A stretch of DNA of 64,000 nt from Wenjunlia vitaminophila DSM 41686 (GTDB lineage Bacteria; Actinomycetota; Actinomycetes; Streptomycetales; Streptomycetaceae): assembly GCF_000380165.1 (NCBI RefSeq), contig NZ_KB904691.1, forward strand, positions 2,565 to 66,564. The letters are read 5' to 3'. A model generated the notes under the pieces. It saw only the letters and a program-made list of their open reading frames with translations, was not told where the DNA came from and did no database searches. Numbering within the stretch: the stretch's first letter is position 1; each line of letters begins with the position of its first letter. The position numbers and the translations under genes were made by a program. Positions 1 to 8,161 of the stretch are shown piece by piece.

Positions 1-319
1 GGGGTCTCTGTCCCGGCTCCAGGACCCGTGGCAGCCGGCGCTGCTCGACCTGGTCGCGGCGTCGGCGGAGGCGGCGCGGGAACTGGGCAGGGCCTGCGGG
101 GTGTGCGGTGAGGCGGCGGCGGACCCGGCACTGGCCTGTGTGCTGACCGGGCTCGGGGTGACCAGTCTCTCCATGGCGGCCCAGGCGATCCCGTTCGTAC
201 GGGCGACGCTGGCCACGCACACCCTGGCCCAGTGCCAACGCGCGGCGGCCGCGGCCCGGGCGCAGGACAGCGCGGCACAGGCGCGGACCGCTGCCATGGC
301 GGTGCTGTCCGGGGAGTAG
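1..319 (+). CDS. ptsI: PTS enzyme I (phosphoenolpyruvate-protein phosphotransferase), C-terminal fragment
   Basis: The gene runs off the left edge; only about 105 C-terminal residues are present, in the frame starting at base 2. Enzyme I takes phosphate from phosphoenolpyruvate and passes it to HPr in the cytoplasm, feeding all PTS-dependent steps. The visible part carries the conserved stretch RLQDPWQPAL followed by VCGEAAADP, which contains the conserved active-site Cys of the PEP-binding domain, then the family-typical G(L)GVTSLSMAAQAIPFVR and a C-terminal helix rich in Ala and Gln. It matches actinobacterial PtsI closely by eye. The fragment matters for this window because the DhaM encoded at 40257-40682 is a single EIIA domain and would need an external enzyme I and HPr. 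HPr is not in the window. Confidence 0.9.
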   Translation, partial: GSLSRLQDPWQPALLDLVAASAEAARELGRACGVCGEAAADPALACVLTGLGVTSLSMAAQAIPFVRATLATHTLAQCQRAAAAARAQDSAAQARTAAMAVLSGE

Positions 320-327
320 ACGCAGGG

Positions 328-350
328 GCGGTGCCGGGCACCGGCACCGC
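328..350. terminator. Candidate hairpin after ptsI
   Basis: GCGGTGCC (328-335) and GGCACCGC (343-350) form an 8-bp stem with a 7-nt loop, 9 bases after the ptsI stop and before the converging gene that ends at 380. No U-tract follows, as is usual in high-GC actinomycetes. Confidence 0.4.
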
Positions 351-379
351 GGAAGCGGTCGCGGAGGGGCCCGGGGACG

Positions 380-1333
380 TCATGGCGCGTCCCCGCTGCC
401 GTCCGGCCCGTGCCCGGACGGGGGGAGGTCGAGGGGGAACCCCGCCTCGTAGTCGACGCCGTGCTCCGGGGCGATGGGCTCGCCGGTGCGGTGGTCGGTG
501 CAGTAGGCGTCGAACACCTCGCCCGCGGTGAGGGGGCGCAGCGCGCCGTCGCGCACGGCCCAGCCGCGGACGGTGTCCCGGCCTTCGGGCTCGGGGCGGG
601 TGCGCAGGACCACTCCGCCTCCGCCCCCGCTGAGGAGGCCGGCGGCGAGGACGGCGCAGAACAGCGCGGCGTCGTCCTCGGGCAGCTCCCGGGGGCCGGG
701 GGTGGAGCGGACGTGGACCGCGGCGAGCAACGGCGTGCCGTGCACGGTGGCGCTGCACACCAGGTGGTGCTCCCCCGGGCCGGCACGCTCCACCAGGGCG
801 GTCAGCTTCCCGTGCATCTGCTGGTAGGCGACCGCGCCGGAACCGTGGGCGTCAACGACGGCGCGGGCGGCGGCGTGGACCCTTCTGCGTTCGGCGCCGT
901 GGAGCGCGGAGTGGACCAGGTCGTCCAGCGGCTCCCCGCCGTAGGGCACCGCGGCGCCGGGCCCGGCGGCGTCCGCCGCGTAGCGGGCGCGGGTGACCGG
1001 GGTGTCGGGGTCCAGGCCGTGCCGGGCGCAGAAGGCAGTGAACTCGGCGGGGTCGAAGACGGCGACCCGCACGTGGAGGCCCCGGGAGCGCAGGGCGCGC
1101 AGCAGCTCCTCGACGTGGCGGAGGTAGGTGCGGTAGTCGGAGAAGCCGAAGCTGGCGTACTGGCGCATGGCGCAGAAGTCCTCGGGCCCGACGAGCACGG
1201 CCACGGTGCACGGGACGTCCCGGCGGAGCGCTGCCCGGGCGGAGCGGCCCCGGCCGCCGGCGGCTCGGGAGCGCCGGGGCCCCGGCGGCCGGGGTGACGG
1301 GCTCGGCTGCTCGGGCTGGTACCTGGTGGCCAT
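380..1333 (-). CDS. Conserved hypothetical protein, 317 aa
   Basis: I do not recognise a named family. The N-terminal 40 residues are Pro/Arg/Ala-rich and look disordered. From about residue 40 (DVPCTVAVLVGPEDFCAMRQYASFGFSDYRTYLRHVEELLRAL, in part) the protein appears globular and alternates hydrophobic strands with helices; a Gly-rich patch (SGGGGGVV) lies near residue 240. The ATG at 1333 is chosen over the longer frame to 1363 because AAGGGGG lies 7 nt upstream, an excellent ribosome binding site. It sits downstream of acetoacetyl-CoA synthetase on the same strand across a 106-bp gap holding a hairpin, so it is probably transcribed separately. Function unknown. Confidence 0.75.
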   Translation of the reverse strand: MATRYQPEQPSPSPRPPGPRRSRAAGGRGRSARAALRRDVPCTVAVLVGPEDFCAMRQYASFGFSDYRTYLRHVEELLRALRSRGLHVRVAVFDPAEFTAFCARHGLDPDTPVTRARYAADAAGPGAAVPYGGEPLDDLVHSALHGAERRRVHAAARAVVDAHGSGAVAYQQMHGKLTALVERAGPGEHHLVCSATVHGTPLLAAVHVRSTPGPRELPEDDAALFCAVLAAGLLSGGGGGVVLRTRPEPEGRDTVRGWAVRDGALRPLTAGEVFDAYCTDHRTGEPIAPEHGVDYEAGFPLDLPPSGHGPDGSGDAP

Positions 1334-1413
1334 GGCTTTCCCCCTTGGCTCGGCGTGTGACACGACAGGAGTCGATGCTCACTCACCGTAACCGGGGAGT
1401 CTGACAACCGGCA

Positions 1414-1434
1414 CCGGGGCGTTCGCCGCCCCGG
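1414..1434 (-). terminator. Candidate hairpin downstream of acetoacetyl-CoA synthetase
   Basis: CCGGGGCG (1414-1421) and CGCCCCGG (1427-1434) make an 8-bp GC stem with loop TTCGC, just past the stop codon at 1440. It would separate the synthetase from the gene at 380-1333. Confidence 0.45.
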
Positions 1435-1439
1435 GCGGC

Positions 1440-3452
1440 TCAGCGGTCGGGGTTCGTCGCGGCGCGTTCCCGAGCGAGCCGGGCGAAGAACTCCAGGAGC
1501 GTCACGTCGTCCACCGAGCCGGGGTTGACGGCCTTGTCCAGGGCGGCGCCCTGGAGCAGCTTCTTCACCGGGACCTCGATGCGCTTGCCGGTGAGGGTGT
1601 GGGGCACCCCGGGCACCTCGATGATCTCGTCGGGGACGTGTCGGGGGGAGACCTGGTCGCGGATGGTCCGCTTGATCTCGTCGCGCAGGGCGTCGTCGAG
1701 GCGGCTGCCGTCGGCGAGGTGGACGAACAGCGGCATCCAGTAGCCGCCGTCGGGTTGTTCGACGCCGATCACCAGTGACTCGCGCACCTGGGGCAGGCGC
1801 TCCACGGCCTCGTAGATGTCGGCGGAGCCCATCCGCACGCCCGCCCGGTTCAGGGTGGAGTCGGACCGGCCGTGCACGATGACGGTTCCGCGGGAGGTGA
1901 GGGTGATCCAGTCGCCGTGCCGCCACACCCCTGGGTACGTGGCGAAGTAGCTCTCCCGGTAGCGCTGGTCGTCGGGGTCGTTCCAGAACCGGACGGGCAT
2001 CGACGGCATGGGGCCGGTGACGACGAGTTCGCCGACCTCGTCGACGACGGGTGCCCCGGTGGCGTCCCAGGACTGCACGTCGCTGCCCAGGCAGGGGGCC
2101 TGGAGTTCGCCGAGGTACACCGGCAGGGTGGGCACTCCCCCGGCGAAGCAGCTACACACGTCGGTGCCGCCGCTGACCGAGGCGAGCCAGATGTCGGACC
2201 CCACTTCCTGGTACACCCAGGAGAAGCCGTCGGGCGGCAGCGGCGATCCGGTGGTGGCGACGCACCTGACCCGGCGCAGGTCCAGGTCGCGGCCGGGGTG
2301 CAGATCGGCCTTGCGGCAGGCCACGACGTAGGCCGCGGAGGTGCCGAAGACGGTGACACCGGTCTGTTCCGCGATCCGCCACTGGGCGTCCCGCTCCGGG
2401 TATCCGGGGCTGCCGTCGTATAGGACGACGGTGGCGCCGGCGAGGAGGCCGCCGACGAGGAAGTTCCACATCATCCAGCCGGTGGAGGTGTACCAGAAGA
2501 ACCGGTCGTCGGGGCCGAGGTCGAAGTGGAGCGCGGTCTGCTTGAGGTGCTCGAGGAGGATGCCGCCCTGGGACTGGACGATGGCCTTGGGCAGACCGGT
2601 GGTGCCCGAGGAGTACAGCACCCACAGGGGGTGGTCGAACGGGACCTGTTCGACGTGCAGTTCGTGGTCCCCGGAGATGGCCTGGTCCCAGTCCACGGCG
2701 CCGTCCGGGGTGGGGGTGCCGAGCAGGGGCACGTGTACCACGGCGCGCAGGGTGGGGAGTTCGCGGCGGAGTTCGGCGACGGTGTCGGTGCGGTCGTGGG
2801 TCTTGCCGCCGTAGGTGTAGCCGTCCACGGTGAACAGGACCACGGGTTCGACCTGCTGGAACCGGTCGAGCACGCTGCGGGCGCCGAAGTCGGGGGCGCA
2901 GGAGGTCCACACTCCGCCCACCGCGGCGGTGGCGAGCAGGGCGACGACGGCGTGCGGGATGTTCGGCAGGTAGCCGCTGACCCGGTCGCCGGGGCGGACC
3001 CCGAGGTCGCGGAGCAGGGCGGCGACGGCCGCGACCTGGCGGCGCAGCTCGGCCCAGCTCGTCTGCTGCGGCTGGCGCCGCTCGTCCAGGTGGATCAGGG
3101 CGGTTTCCGCGGGGTGTTCGGTGGCCCGGCGCAGGGCGTGCTCGGCGTAGTTGAGGGTGGCGCCGGGGAACCAGCGGGCGCCTGGCATGGCAGCGTCGGC
3201 CAGGACCGACTGGTGGGGGCTGGTGAAGCGGACGTCGAACCACTCGGCGACGGCCTGCCAGAACTGGTCGGGTTCACGCACGGACCAGGCGTGCAGGGCG
3301 CGGTAGGACGCCAGGGGGTCGCCTTCGGTGGCGGTGGGGGCTCCGTGCCGCTGCGCCGCCCAGGACTGGAACCGGGTGATGTTGGCGGCTTCCACGCGTT
3401 CCGGCCGCGGCTGCCACAGCGGCTCGGTCTCGTCCTGTTCGGTGCTGCTCAT
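1440..3452 (-). CDS. aacS: Acetoacetyl-CoA synthetase (acetoacetate-CoA ligase)
   Basis: ANL-superfamily enzyme of 670 aa that activates acetoacetate to acetoacetyl-CoA with ATP, in the cytoplasm; this links ketone bodies or PHB-type intermediates to acetyl-CoA. The N-terminal LWQPRPERVEAANITRFQSW (about residues 10-30) is typical of the acetoacetate-CoA ligase family. The AMP-binding P-loop reads YSSGTTGLPKA, the middle motif is STGWMMWN, and the C-terminal TLTGKRIEVPVKK supplies the conserved catalytic Lys. Length fits the family (about 650). The ATG at 3452 is used because GGGAG lies 6 nt upstream; the open frame extends to 3845 without support. It is divergent from the GH31-like gene across about 200 bp. 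It could act on another short 3-oxo acid, but the family fit is strong. Confidence 0.9.
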   Translation of the reverse strand: MSSTEQDETEPLWQPRPERVEAANITRFQSWAAQRHGAPTATEGDPLASYRALHAWSVREPDQFWQAVAEWFDVRFTSPHQSVLADAAMPGARWFPGATLNYAEHALRRATEHPAETALIHLDERRQPQQTSWAELRRQVAAVAALLRDLGVRPGDRVSGYLPNIPHAVVALLATAAVGGVWTSCAPDFGARSVLDRFQQVEPVVLFTVDGYTYGGKTHDRTDTVAELRRELPTLRAVVHVPLLGTPTPDGAVDWDQAISGDHELHVEQVPFDHPLWVLYSSGTTGLPKAIVQSQGGILLEHLKQTALHFDLGPDDRFFWYTSTGWMMWNFLVGGLLAGATVVLYDGSPGYPERDAQWRIAEQTGVTVFGTSAAYVVACRKADLHPGRDLDLRRVRCVATTGSPLPPDGFSWVYQEVGSDIWLASVSGGTDVCSCFAGGVPTLPVYLGELQAPCLGSDVQSWDATGAPVVDEVGELVVTGPMPSMPVRFWNDPDDQRYRESYFATYPGVWRHGDWITLTSRGTVIVHGRSDSTLNRAGVRMGSADIYEAVERLPQVRESLVIGVEQPDGGYWMPLFVHLADGSRLDDALRDEIKRTIRDQVSPRHVPDEIIEVPGVPHTLTGKRIEVPVKKLLQGAALDKAVNPGSVDDVTLLEFFARLARERAATNPDR

Positions 3453-3649
3453 CTGCGGCTCCCGGGTGTTCCCTCGACGTCGGGTGGCGGCGCCGGGTGG
3501 CGGCGCGTTGTTTGCCCTGCCCCCGCCCGGTGCGCGGGTGTGCGCCGGGCGGCTGGCAGGGACGATGCCATGTGATCCTCCCTGGTGCCAAGGGGACCTC
3601 TGACCGGGGGCCGCGATCCCGGTGGGTGAGCAGGTGGGAGGGTATGGGC

Positions 3650-5968
3650 ATGGTGGTGCGTGGCCGGATGCGGTCCCTGGAGTCTCCCGGTGCCGGGCAT
3701 CGGCTGCGTTCGCTGCGGGACGCCTTCGTGCGCCGCCGGTTGGACGCCCGCTACCTGCCGGCAGGAGGCAGGGAACGGGCGAGGGCGCCGGGTCAGGTGC
3801 GGAGCGCGGAGCCGTTGCCGGGCGGCGGGGTGTTCCGGTTCGCACGGGCCGTGTTGCGGGTGCGGGTCGCGGTCGGCGGCGCGGTGTTCTGCGGTTGGGA
3901 CGGGGCGGCGGCTGAGCCGTCCCACGCCCTGGTGGACGGCTGCCCGGCGGCGGACACCCGGGCGTCGCTCGAGCCGGACACCGACGGTGGTTGGCGGGTG
4001 GTGTCCGAGCGGGCGCTCGTGGTGGTCAGCACGCGGGGAACGGTGGAGTTCCGCACCCCGGGCGGGGCGCTGTTGCGGCGGGACCTGCCGCCACGGTGGT
4101 GGGACGCGCCGGAGGCCGTCGGGGGCGGGCGGTGGACGCAGCGTTCCGAGTTGGCCGCGGACGCCGACGTGTTCGGCCTGGGGTGCCGGGCGGCGGGGCC
4201 GCGGCTCCCGGAGGGCGAGTACCGGCTGTGGAACACCGCGCCGGGTGTGGTCGGCCCGGGGGACGATCCGCTGTCGCTGACCATGCCGGTGCAGGTGGTC
4301 GCGGCCGGGGCGGGGTGTCACCTGGTGTTCCACGACAACACCTGGGACGGGTGGGTCCGGTTGCGGGACGGGGCGGAGGGCGCCGGTTCCGGGCACGACC
4401 GGCCCGCGGGGTGCGAGCTGCGGATGGACGGGGGGCCGCTGCGGTACTGGGTGCTCCTCGGGCCGCCGGCCCGGTTGTTGCAGGGGTGGACGACGTTGAC
4501 CGGGCGGCCGGCCCTGCCGCCGCGCTGGGCGCTCGGGCACCAGCACGCGCGGTGGGGTCCGCCGGCCGCCGGCGGGGTGCGGGAGGTGGTGGCCGGTCAT
4601 CTGGGGCGCGGACTGCCGCTGTCCGCGGTGCACCTGGACACCGACCACCCGGGGGGACGCCGGGGGCGGTCGTTCCCCGACCTGCCGGGGTTGGTCGAGG
4701 AGTTGCGGGCCGCGGGCGTGCGGCTGGTGTCGGTGACGCGTCCCGCGGTGCGGGCCGAGCCGGGGGACGCGGAGTACGACAGCGGCACGGCCGCGGACGT
4801 GTTCTGCCGGGACCCGCGGGGTCGGGTGCTGCGGACCACGACACGGGCGGGCACGTCGGTGTTCCCCGACTTCACCTCCGCGGCGGCCCGGCAGTGGTGG
4901 GGCGAGCTCCTGGAGCTCCACGGGTGCGCCGGGGTGTGGCACGTCGGGGACGAGCCGGCGGTGTCCGCGGCGTTCGGGGAGCGGACCCTGCCGCGGTCCA
5001 CGCGGCACTGCGGGGACGGCGCGGGGGGCGACCACCGGTCGGCGCACAACGTGTACGGGCTGCTGATGGCGCGGGCGGCGCACGAGGCCCTGGAGCGGTC
5101 GTGCCCGGACCGGCGCCCGTGGGTGGTGGCGCGGTCGGGCTGGGCCGGGATGCAGCGGTACGCGGGCTGTGGGGTCGGGGAGGTGACGGCGCAGTGGGCC
5201 GGACTCCGGGTCGCGTTGGCGCTCGTCCTGGGCCTGGGGCTGTGCGGCGTCCCCTACTCGGGCGCCGATGTGGGGGCGGGTGCCTCCGGTCGGCCGTCGC
5301 CGGAGCTGTACCTGCGGTGGCTCCAGCTCGGGTCGTTCCTGCCGTTGTTCCGGACCCGCGGGTCGGCCGTGGGGTGGCCGGAGCCCTGGGAGTTCGGGCC
5401 CGAGGTGCTGGAGCGGGCGCGGGCGGTGTTCGCCGAACGTGAGCGGCTGCTGCCGTACCTGTACACGCTGGCCCACGAGGCGCGGCGCACCGGGGCGCCG
5501 TACGTGCGTCCGGTGTGGTGGCACGAGCCGGGTCTTGCCCCGCTGCGCGGTGTCGGTGACGCGTTCTTATTGGGGGACGCGCTGCTGGTGGCGCCGGTGA
5601 TGGAGCCGGGGGTGGAACACCGCCGGGTTCGGCTGCCCAGTGGGCGCTGGTACGACCGGGCCACCGGGCGGGCGTACACCGGGCCGGGTGTGGTCGAGCT
5701 TCCGGCGCCACTGGAGCGGGTGCCGGTGTTGGTGCGCGCGGGCGCCGTGGTGCCGGTCGCCACGGCGGACGGGATGGAGTTGGAGGTGTGGGCGCCGGAG
5801 TCGGGCGACCTGGGCGGCGGCTCGCTGGTGGTGGATGCCGGGGACGGGTGGTCCGGGTCCGTGGTGGAGGAGTACCTGGTGCGTCGGGTCGACGGGCGGG
5901 TCGTGGTGGAGCGGGCCGGTTCAGCCGTCGTCGGCCGCCGGGTGCGCGTGCGCGGGGACGACGGGTGA
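3650..5968 (+). CDS. Glycoside hydrolase family 31 protein with altered catalytic residues
   Basis: A 772-aa GH31-like protein (alpha-glucosidase/alpha-xylosidase family) with N-terminal beta-domain, TIM barrel from about residue 300 (LPPRWALGHQHARWG), and C-terminal beta domains (LLVAPVMEPG, VPVLVRAGAVVP). No signal peptide, so probably cytoplasmic. In the family the nucleophile Asp sits in WxDMNEP; here the motif is WHVGDEP, with Val432 at that place. The acid/base Asp of GD(N/V)xxxW is Glu511 in GEVTAQW. Surrounding sequence (TLPRSTRH, GVPYSGADVGA, FLPLFRTRG) is well kept, so the fold should be intact. The second ATG (3650) has GGGAGGG 7 nt upstream; the ATG at 3644 is too close. Codon 640 is TTA (5567-5569). 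The 3' end overlaps the converging crotonase gene by 48 bp. Activity is doubtful. Confidence 0.85.
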   Translation: MVVRGRMRSLESPGAGHRLRSLRDAFVRRRLDARYLPAGGRERARAPGQVRSAEPLPGGGVFRFARAVLRVRVAVGGAVFCGWDGAAAEPSHALVDGCPAADTRASLEPDTDGGWRVVSERALVVVSTRGTVEFRTPGGALLRRDLPPRWWDAPEAVGGGRWTQRSELAADADVFGLGCRAAGPRLPEGEYRLWNTAPGVVGPGDDPLSLTMPVQVVAAGAGCHLVFHDNTWDGWVRLRDGAEGAGSGHDRPAGCELRMDGGPLRYWVLLGPPARLLQGWTTLTGRPALPPRWALGHQHARWGPPAAGGVREVVAGHLGRGLPLSAVHLDTDHPGGRRGRSFPDLPGLVEELRAAGVRLVSVTRPAVRAEPGDAEYDSGTAADVFCRDPRGRVLRTTTRAGTSVFPDFTSAAARQWWGELLELHGCAGVWHVGDEPAVSAAFGERTLPRSTRHCGDGAGGDHRSAHNVYGLLMARAAHEALERSCPDRRPWVVARSGWAGMQRYAGCGVGEVTAQWAGLRVALALVLGLGLCGVPYSGADVGAGASGRPSPELYLRWLQLGSFLPLFRTRGSAVGWPEPWEFGPEVLERARAVFAERERLLPYLYTLAHEARRTGAPYVRPVWWHEPGLAPLRGVGDAFLLGDALLVAPVMEPGVEHRRVRLPSGRWYDRATGRAYTGPGVVELPAPLERVPVLVRAGAVVPVATADGMELEVWAPESGDLGGGSLVVDAGDGWSGSVVEEYLVRRVDGRVVVERAGSAVVGRRVRVRGDDG

Positions 5969-6817
5969 GGGCCCGTCCCAGGTGAACCGGGGGGCGCGGC
6001 GTTCCGCGAACGCCGCGATGGCCTCGGGGACATCGGCGCAGGAACGAGACTCCCGTTCCCAGGCCAGGGACCGCGCCGGGTCCGGGCCTGGGGCGTCGAT
6101 GAGGTCCTTGGCCGCGCGGACGGTGAGCTGGGAACGGCCCGCGACGGTCCTGGCGAACGCGTAGGCACGGCGCGGCGCCTGGTCCTGGTCCCAGACCTGG
6201 TCGACGAGGCCGATCCGCAGCGCGTGGGCGGCGTCGACGAGCTCGGCCGAGTACAGCAGGTACTTGGCCGCGGCGGGTCCGACCCGACGGACCAGGCGGT
6301 GGGTGGACTCGGCGTCGTAGACGATGCCGAAGCGGGCCGGGGTGATCCCGAACCGGGCTGTGGGGTCGGCGAAGCACAGGTCGCAGGCGACGGCGAGCTG
6401 GCACCCACCGCCCACGCAGACGCCGCTGACCAGGGCGATGGTGGGTTTGGGGAACGTGGCCAGGGCCCGTTCCGCGGCGGCGTTGGCGGCGTGGAAGGCG
6501 TCGGCGGAGCCCGGGGTGGCGTAGTGCCGCCTCAGGTCGTGCAGGTCCGCGCCGGCGGAGAACACGCCGCCGGTGCCGGTGAGCACCAGCACCGCGGTGT
6601 TCGGGTCCCGGGCCAGGCGGTCGAGGATGCCGGGCAGCGCGGCCCACATCCGGGCGGTGAGGGCACCCAGGGCCTGCGGCCGGTCGATGCGCAGGGTGGC
6701 CACCTGGTCGGCGACGTCGACCCGCAGGCCCTCGGGGAGTTGGTCCTCGTCGGGGCCCGTGGCGGGACGGCTCCGCGGAGGCTCGTCGGTCGGGTGCGGG
6801 GGCGCGGTGTCGGTCAT
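5921..6817 (-). CDS. Enoyl-CoA hydratase/isomerase (crotonase) family protein
   Basis: 298-aa crotonase-fold protein that would bind an acyl-CoA in the cytoplasm. The oxyanion-hole motifs are present (GVFSAGADL and CVGGGCQLAVACD). The two Glu residues used by classical enoyl-CoA hydratases are not: GGGCE reads GGGCQ, and the FGxPE position reads FGITPARFG, so Pro replaces the second Glu. The protein may be an isomerase or another crotonase activity rather than a 2-enoyl-CoA hydratase. It follows the NUDIX gene with 10 bp between them on the same strand, so the two are likely co-transcribed. The start ATG at 6817 has only a weak ribosome site. Substrate unknown. Confidence 0.85.
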   Translation of the reverse strand: MTDTAPPHPTDEPPRSRPATGPDEDQLPEGLRVDVADQVATLRIDRPQALGALTARMWAALPGILDRLARDPNTAVLVLTGTGGVFSAGADLHDLRRHYATPGSADAFHAANAAAERALATFPKPTIALVSGVCVGGGCQLAVACDLCFADPTARFGITPARFGIVYDAESTHRLVRRVGPAAAKYLLYSAELVDAAHALRIGLVDQVWDQDQAPRRAYAFARTVAGRSQLTVRAAKDLIDAPGPDPARSLAWERESRSCADVPEAIAAFAERRAPRFTWDGPSPVVPAHAHPAADDG

Positions 6818-6827
6818 CGTGGGCGGC

Positions 6828-7358
6828 TCACCGGTACAGCCCGTCGAACCAGCACCTGGCGGCCCTGGTGTGCAGGGGGAACGCCAGCTCGTCGGGGGCG
6901 GGCAGGAACTCCCAGCCGCCGGTCTCCTCGGTGGGGCTGGACGGCGGCAGGTCGGCGAGGTCCCGTTGTTCGAGCACCCCGAAGACCAGGAGTTCGCCGT
7001 GGCCGGTGCTGATCACGTCGGCCAGGCGGACCTCGGTGGCGTCGGCTTCGATGCCGGTCTCCTCGGTGAGTTCCCGCGCCACGGCCTGCTGCCAGGTCTC
7101 GCCGACCTCCATGTACCCGCCGGGCAGGGCGAGTCGGCCGCGGCGGGGCTCGATCCTCCGGCGGATGACGACCAGGCCGGGCGGGTCGTCGCGCAGGCGC
7201 GCCGGCAACAGGGCGACGGCGACCGGCAGCGGGTTGCGGTAGGTGGTGGCGCCGCACTCGGCGCAGTCACGGGGCCAGCCCAGGTCAGGCGGGAACGCGG
7301 TGCCGCAGGAGGAACAGTGGGAGTTCCTGGTGCGCACGGCAGGGTCAGTCGCGGACAC
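6828..7358 (-). CDS. NUDIX hydrolase with N-terminal zinc ribbon
   Basis: 176-aa protein that likely hydrolyses a nucleoside diphosphate linked to another group. Residues 13-35 carry CSSCG and CAECG, a two-pair zinc ribbon as in NADH-pyrophosphatase-like (NudC-type) NUDIX proteins. The NUDIX box is complete: GGYMEVGETWQQ, then AVARELTEETGIE. The GTG at 7358 is inferred because the zinc ribbon begins soon after it and the longer frame to 7604 adds only low-complexity Pro/Arg sequence; the ribosome site is weak. It appears to lead a two-gene unit with the crotonase gene and is divergent from the DUF962 gene across 265 bp. Confidence 0.85.
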   Translation of the reverse strand: MSATDPAVRTRNSHCSSCGTAFPPDLGWPRDCAECGATTYRNPLPVAVALLPARLRDDPPGLVVIRRRIEPRRGRLALPGGYMEVGETWQQAVARELTEETGIEADATEVRLADVISTGHGELLVFGVLEQRDLADLPPSSPTEETGGWEFLPAPDELAFPLHTRAARCWFDGLYR

Positions 7359-7623
7359 GCTCGGACTGTATCCGCTGCGGGTGACGGCCCGGGGGGCGGC
7401 CCCGCCGGGGCCGGCGGTCCCCCGTCGGGAGGGGCCCGCGGGGGTCGCCGGCCCGGTGACCGGGTGACCGGCGCGGCGGGGCCACCCCCGTGGGTCCCGC
7501 CGCACCGGACAACTGTGGGGAGGCGTGCCGGGCCGTGGGCCGTTCCACCGGTCGGCGACGACCGGGGCGAAGTGGCGCTCCACGACCTGGCCTTGGGGCC
7601 TCACCTCGAACTACCGTGTGGGC

Positions 7624-7989
7624 ATGGTGACGCCGAGCACACAGACGCACACAACGTTCGAGGAGTTCTGGCCGTACTACGTCGCGATGCACTCCAAGGC
7701 GGCCACCCGGTGGGTGCACCTCCTGGGGACGCTGACCGGGCTCGCGGTGACCGGGTACGGTCTGGCGCGCCGCCGCCGCAGGTTGCTCGCGGGGCTTCCG
7801 GTGATCGGTTACGGGACGGCCTGGCCCGCGCACTTCCTGATCGAGAAGAACAACCCGGCGACGTTCGGGCACCCCCTGTGGTCGCTGCGCGGCGACGTCA
7901 AGATGATCAGGACGATGCTCGCCGGGCGTGATCGCGAGCTCGCCGAGACCGCCGAGAAGTGGCTGGCCGAACACCGGGACGCGGCCTGA
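7624..7989 (+). CDS. DUF962 / Mpo1-like membrane protein
   Basis: 121-aa protein. FEEFWPYYVAMHSKAATRWVHLLGT is the N-terminal signature of the DUF962/Mpo1-like family (His residues in YVAMHS and WVHLLGT), followed by hydrophobic segments around GLAVTGYGL and AGLPVIGYGTAWPAHFLIE, and the family-typical NNPATFGHPLWSLRGD. The yeast relative Mpo1 is a dioxygenase acting on 2-hydroxy fatty acids; whether bacterial members do so is unproven. Start ATG 7624 is preferred; an in-frame GTG at 7618 is also possible. Confidence 0.85.
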   Translation: MVTPSTQTHTTFEEFWPYYVAMHSKAATRWVHLLGTLTGLAVTGYGLARRRRRLLAGLPVIGYGTAWPAHFLIEKNNPATFGHPLWSLRGDVKMIRTMLAGRDRELAETAEKWLAEHRDAA

Positions 7990-8048
7990 TCGCAGCGCGG
8001 GACGCGGGGGCCTCGGTCCCCGTCCCGTCGTCTGTGGCAGCCTGCCGC

Positions 8049-8093
8049 GCATAGCGTCCCCGTGTGGTCTCGCGTCTCGCCACACGACTATGC
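8049..8093. terminator. Interrupted hairpin between convergent genes
   Basis: GCATAG (8049-8054) and GTGTGG (8062-8067) pair with CCACAC (8080-8085) and CTATGC (8088-8093), giving a two-part stem between the converging DUF962 and AfsR-type genes. A bidirectional terminator is the simplest reading. Confidence 0.4.
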
Positions 8094-8108
8094 CGAAGGG
8101 CGCTGACC

Positions 8109-8130
8109 GAAACCTGGACGAAACCTGGAC
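8109..8130. repeat. Perfect 11-bp tandem duplication
   Basis: GAAACCTGGAC occurs twice head-to-tail with no spacer, in the intergenic tail-to-tail region just past the AfsR-type gene stop (8162). No function is evident. Confidence 0.8.
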
Positions 8131-8161
8131 GCGGCCGGTGGCCGTGGTGGCCGCTGACGGG

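Noticed and set aside
3449-5524. 691-codon minus-strand open frame opposite the GH31-like gene
   Set aside because: Arg/Pro/His-rich shadow without motifs.
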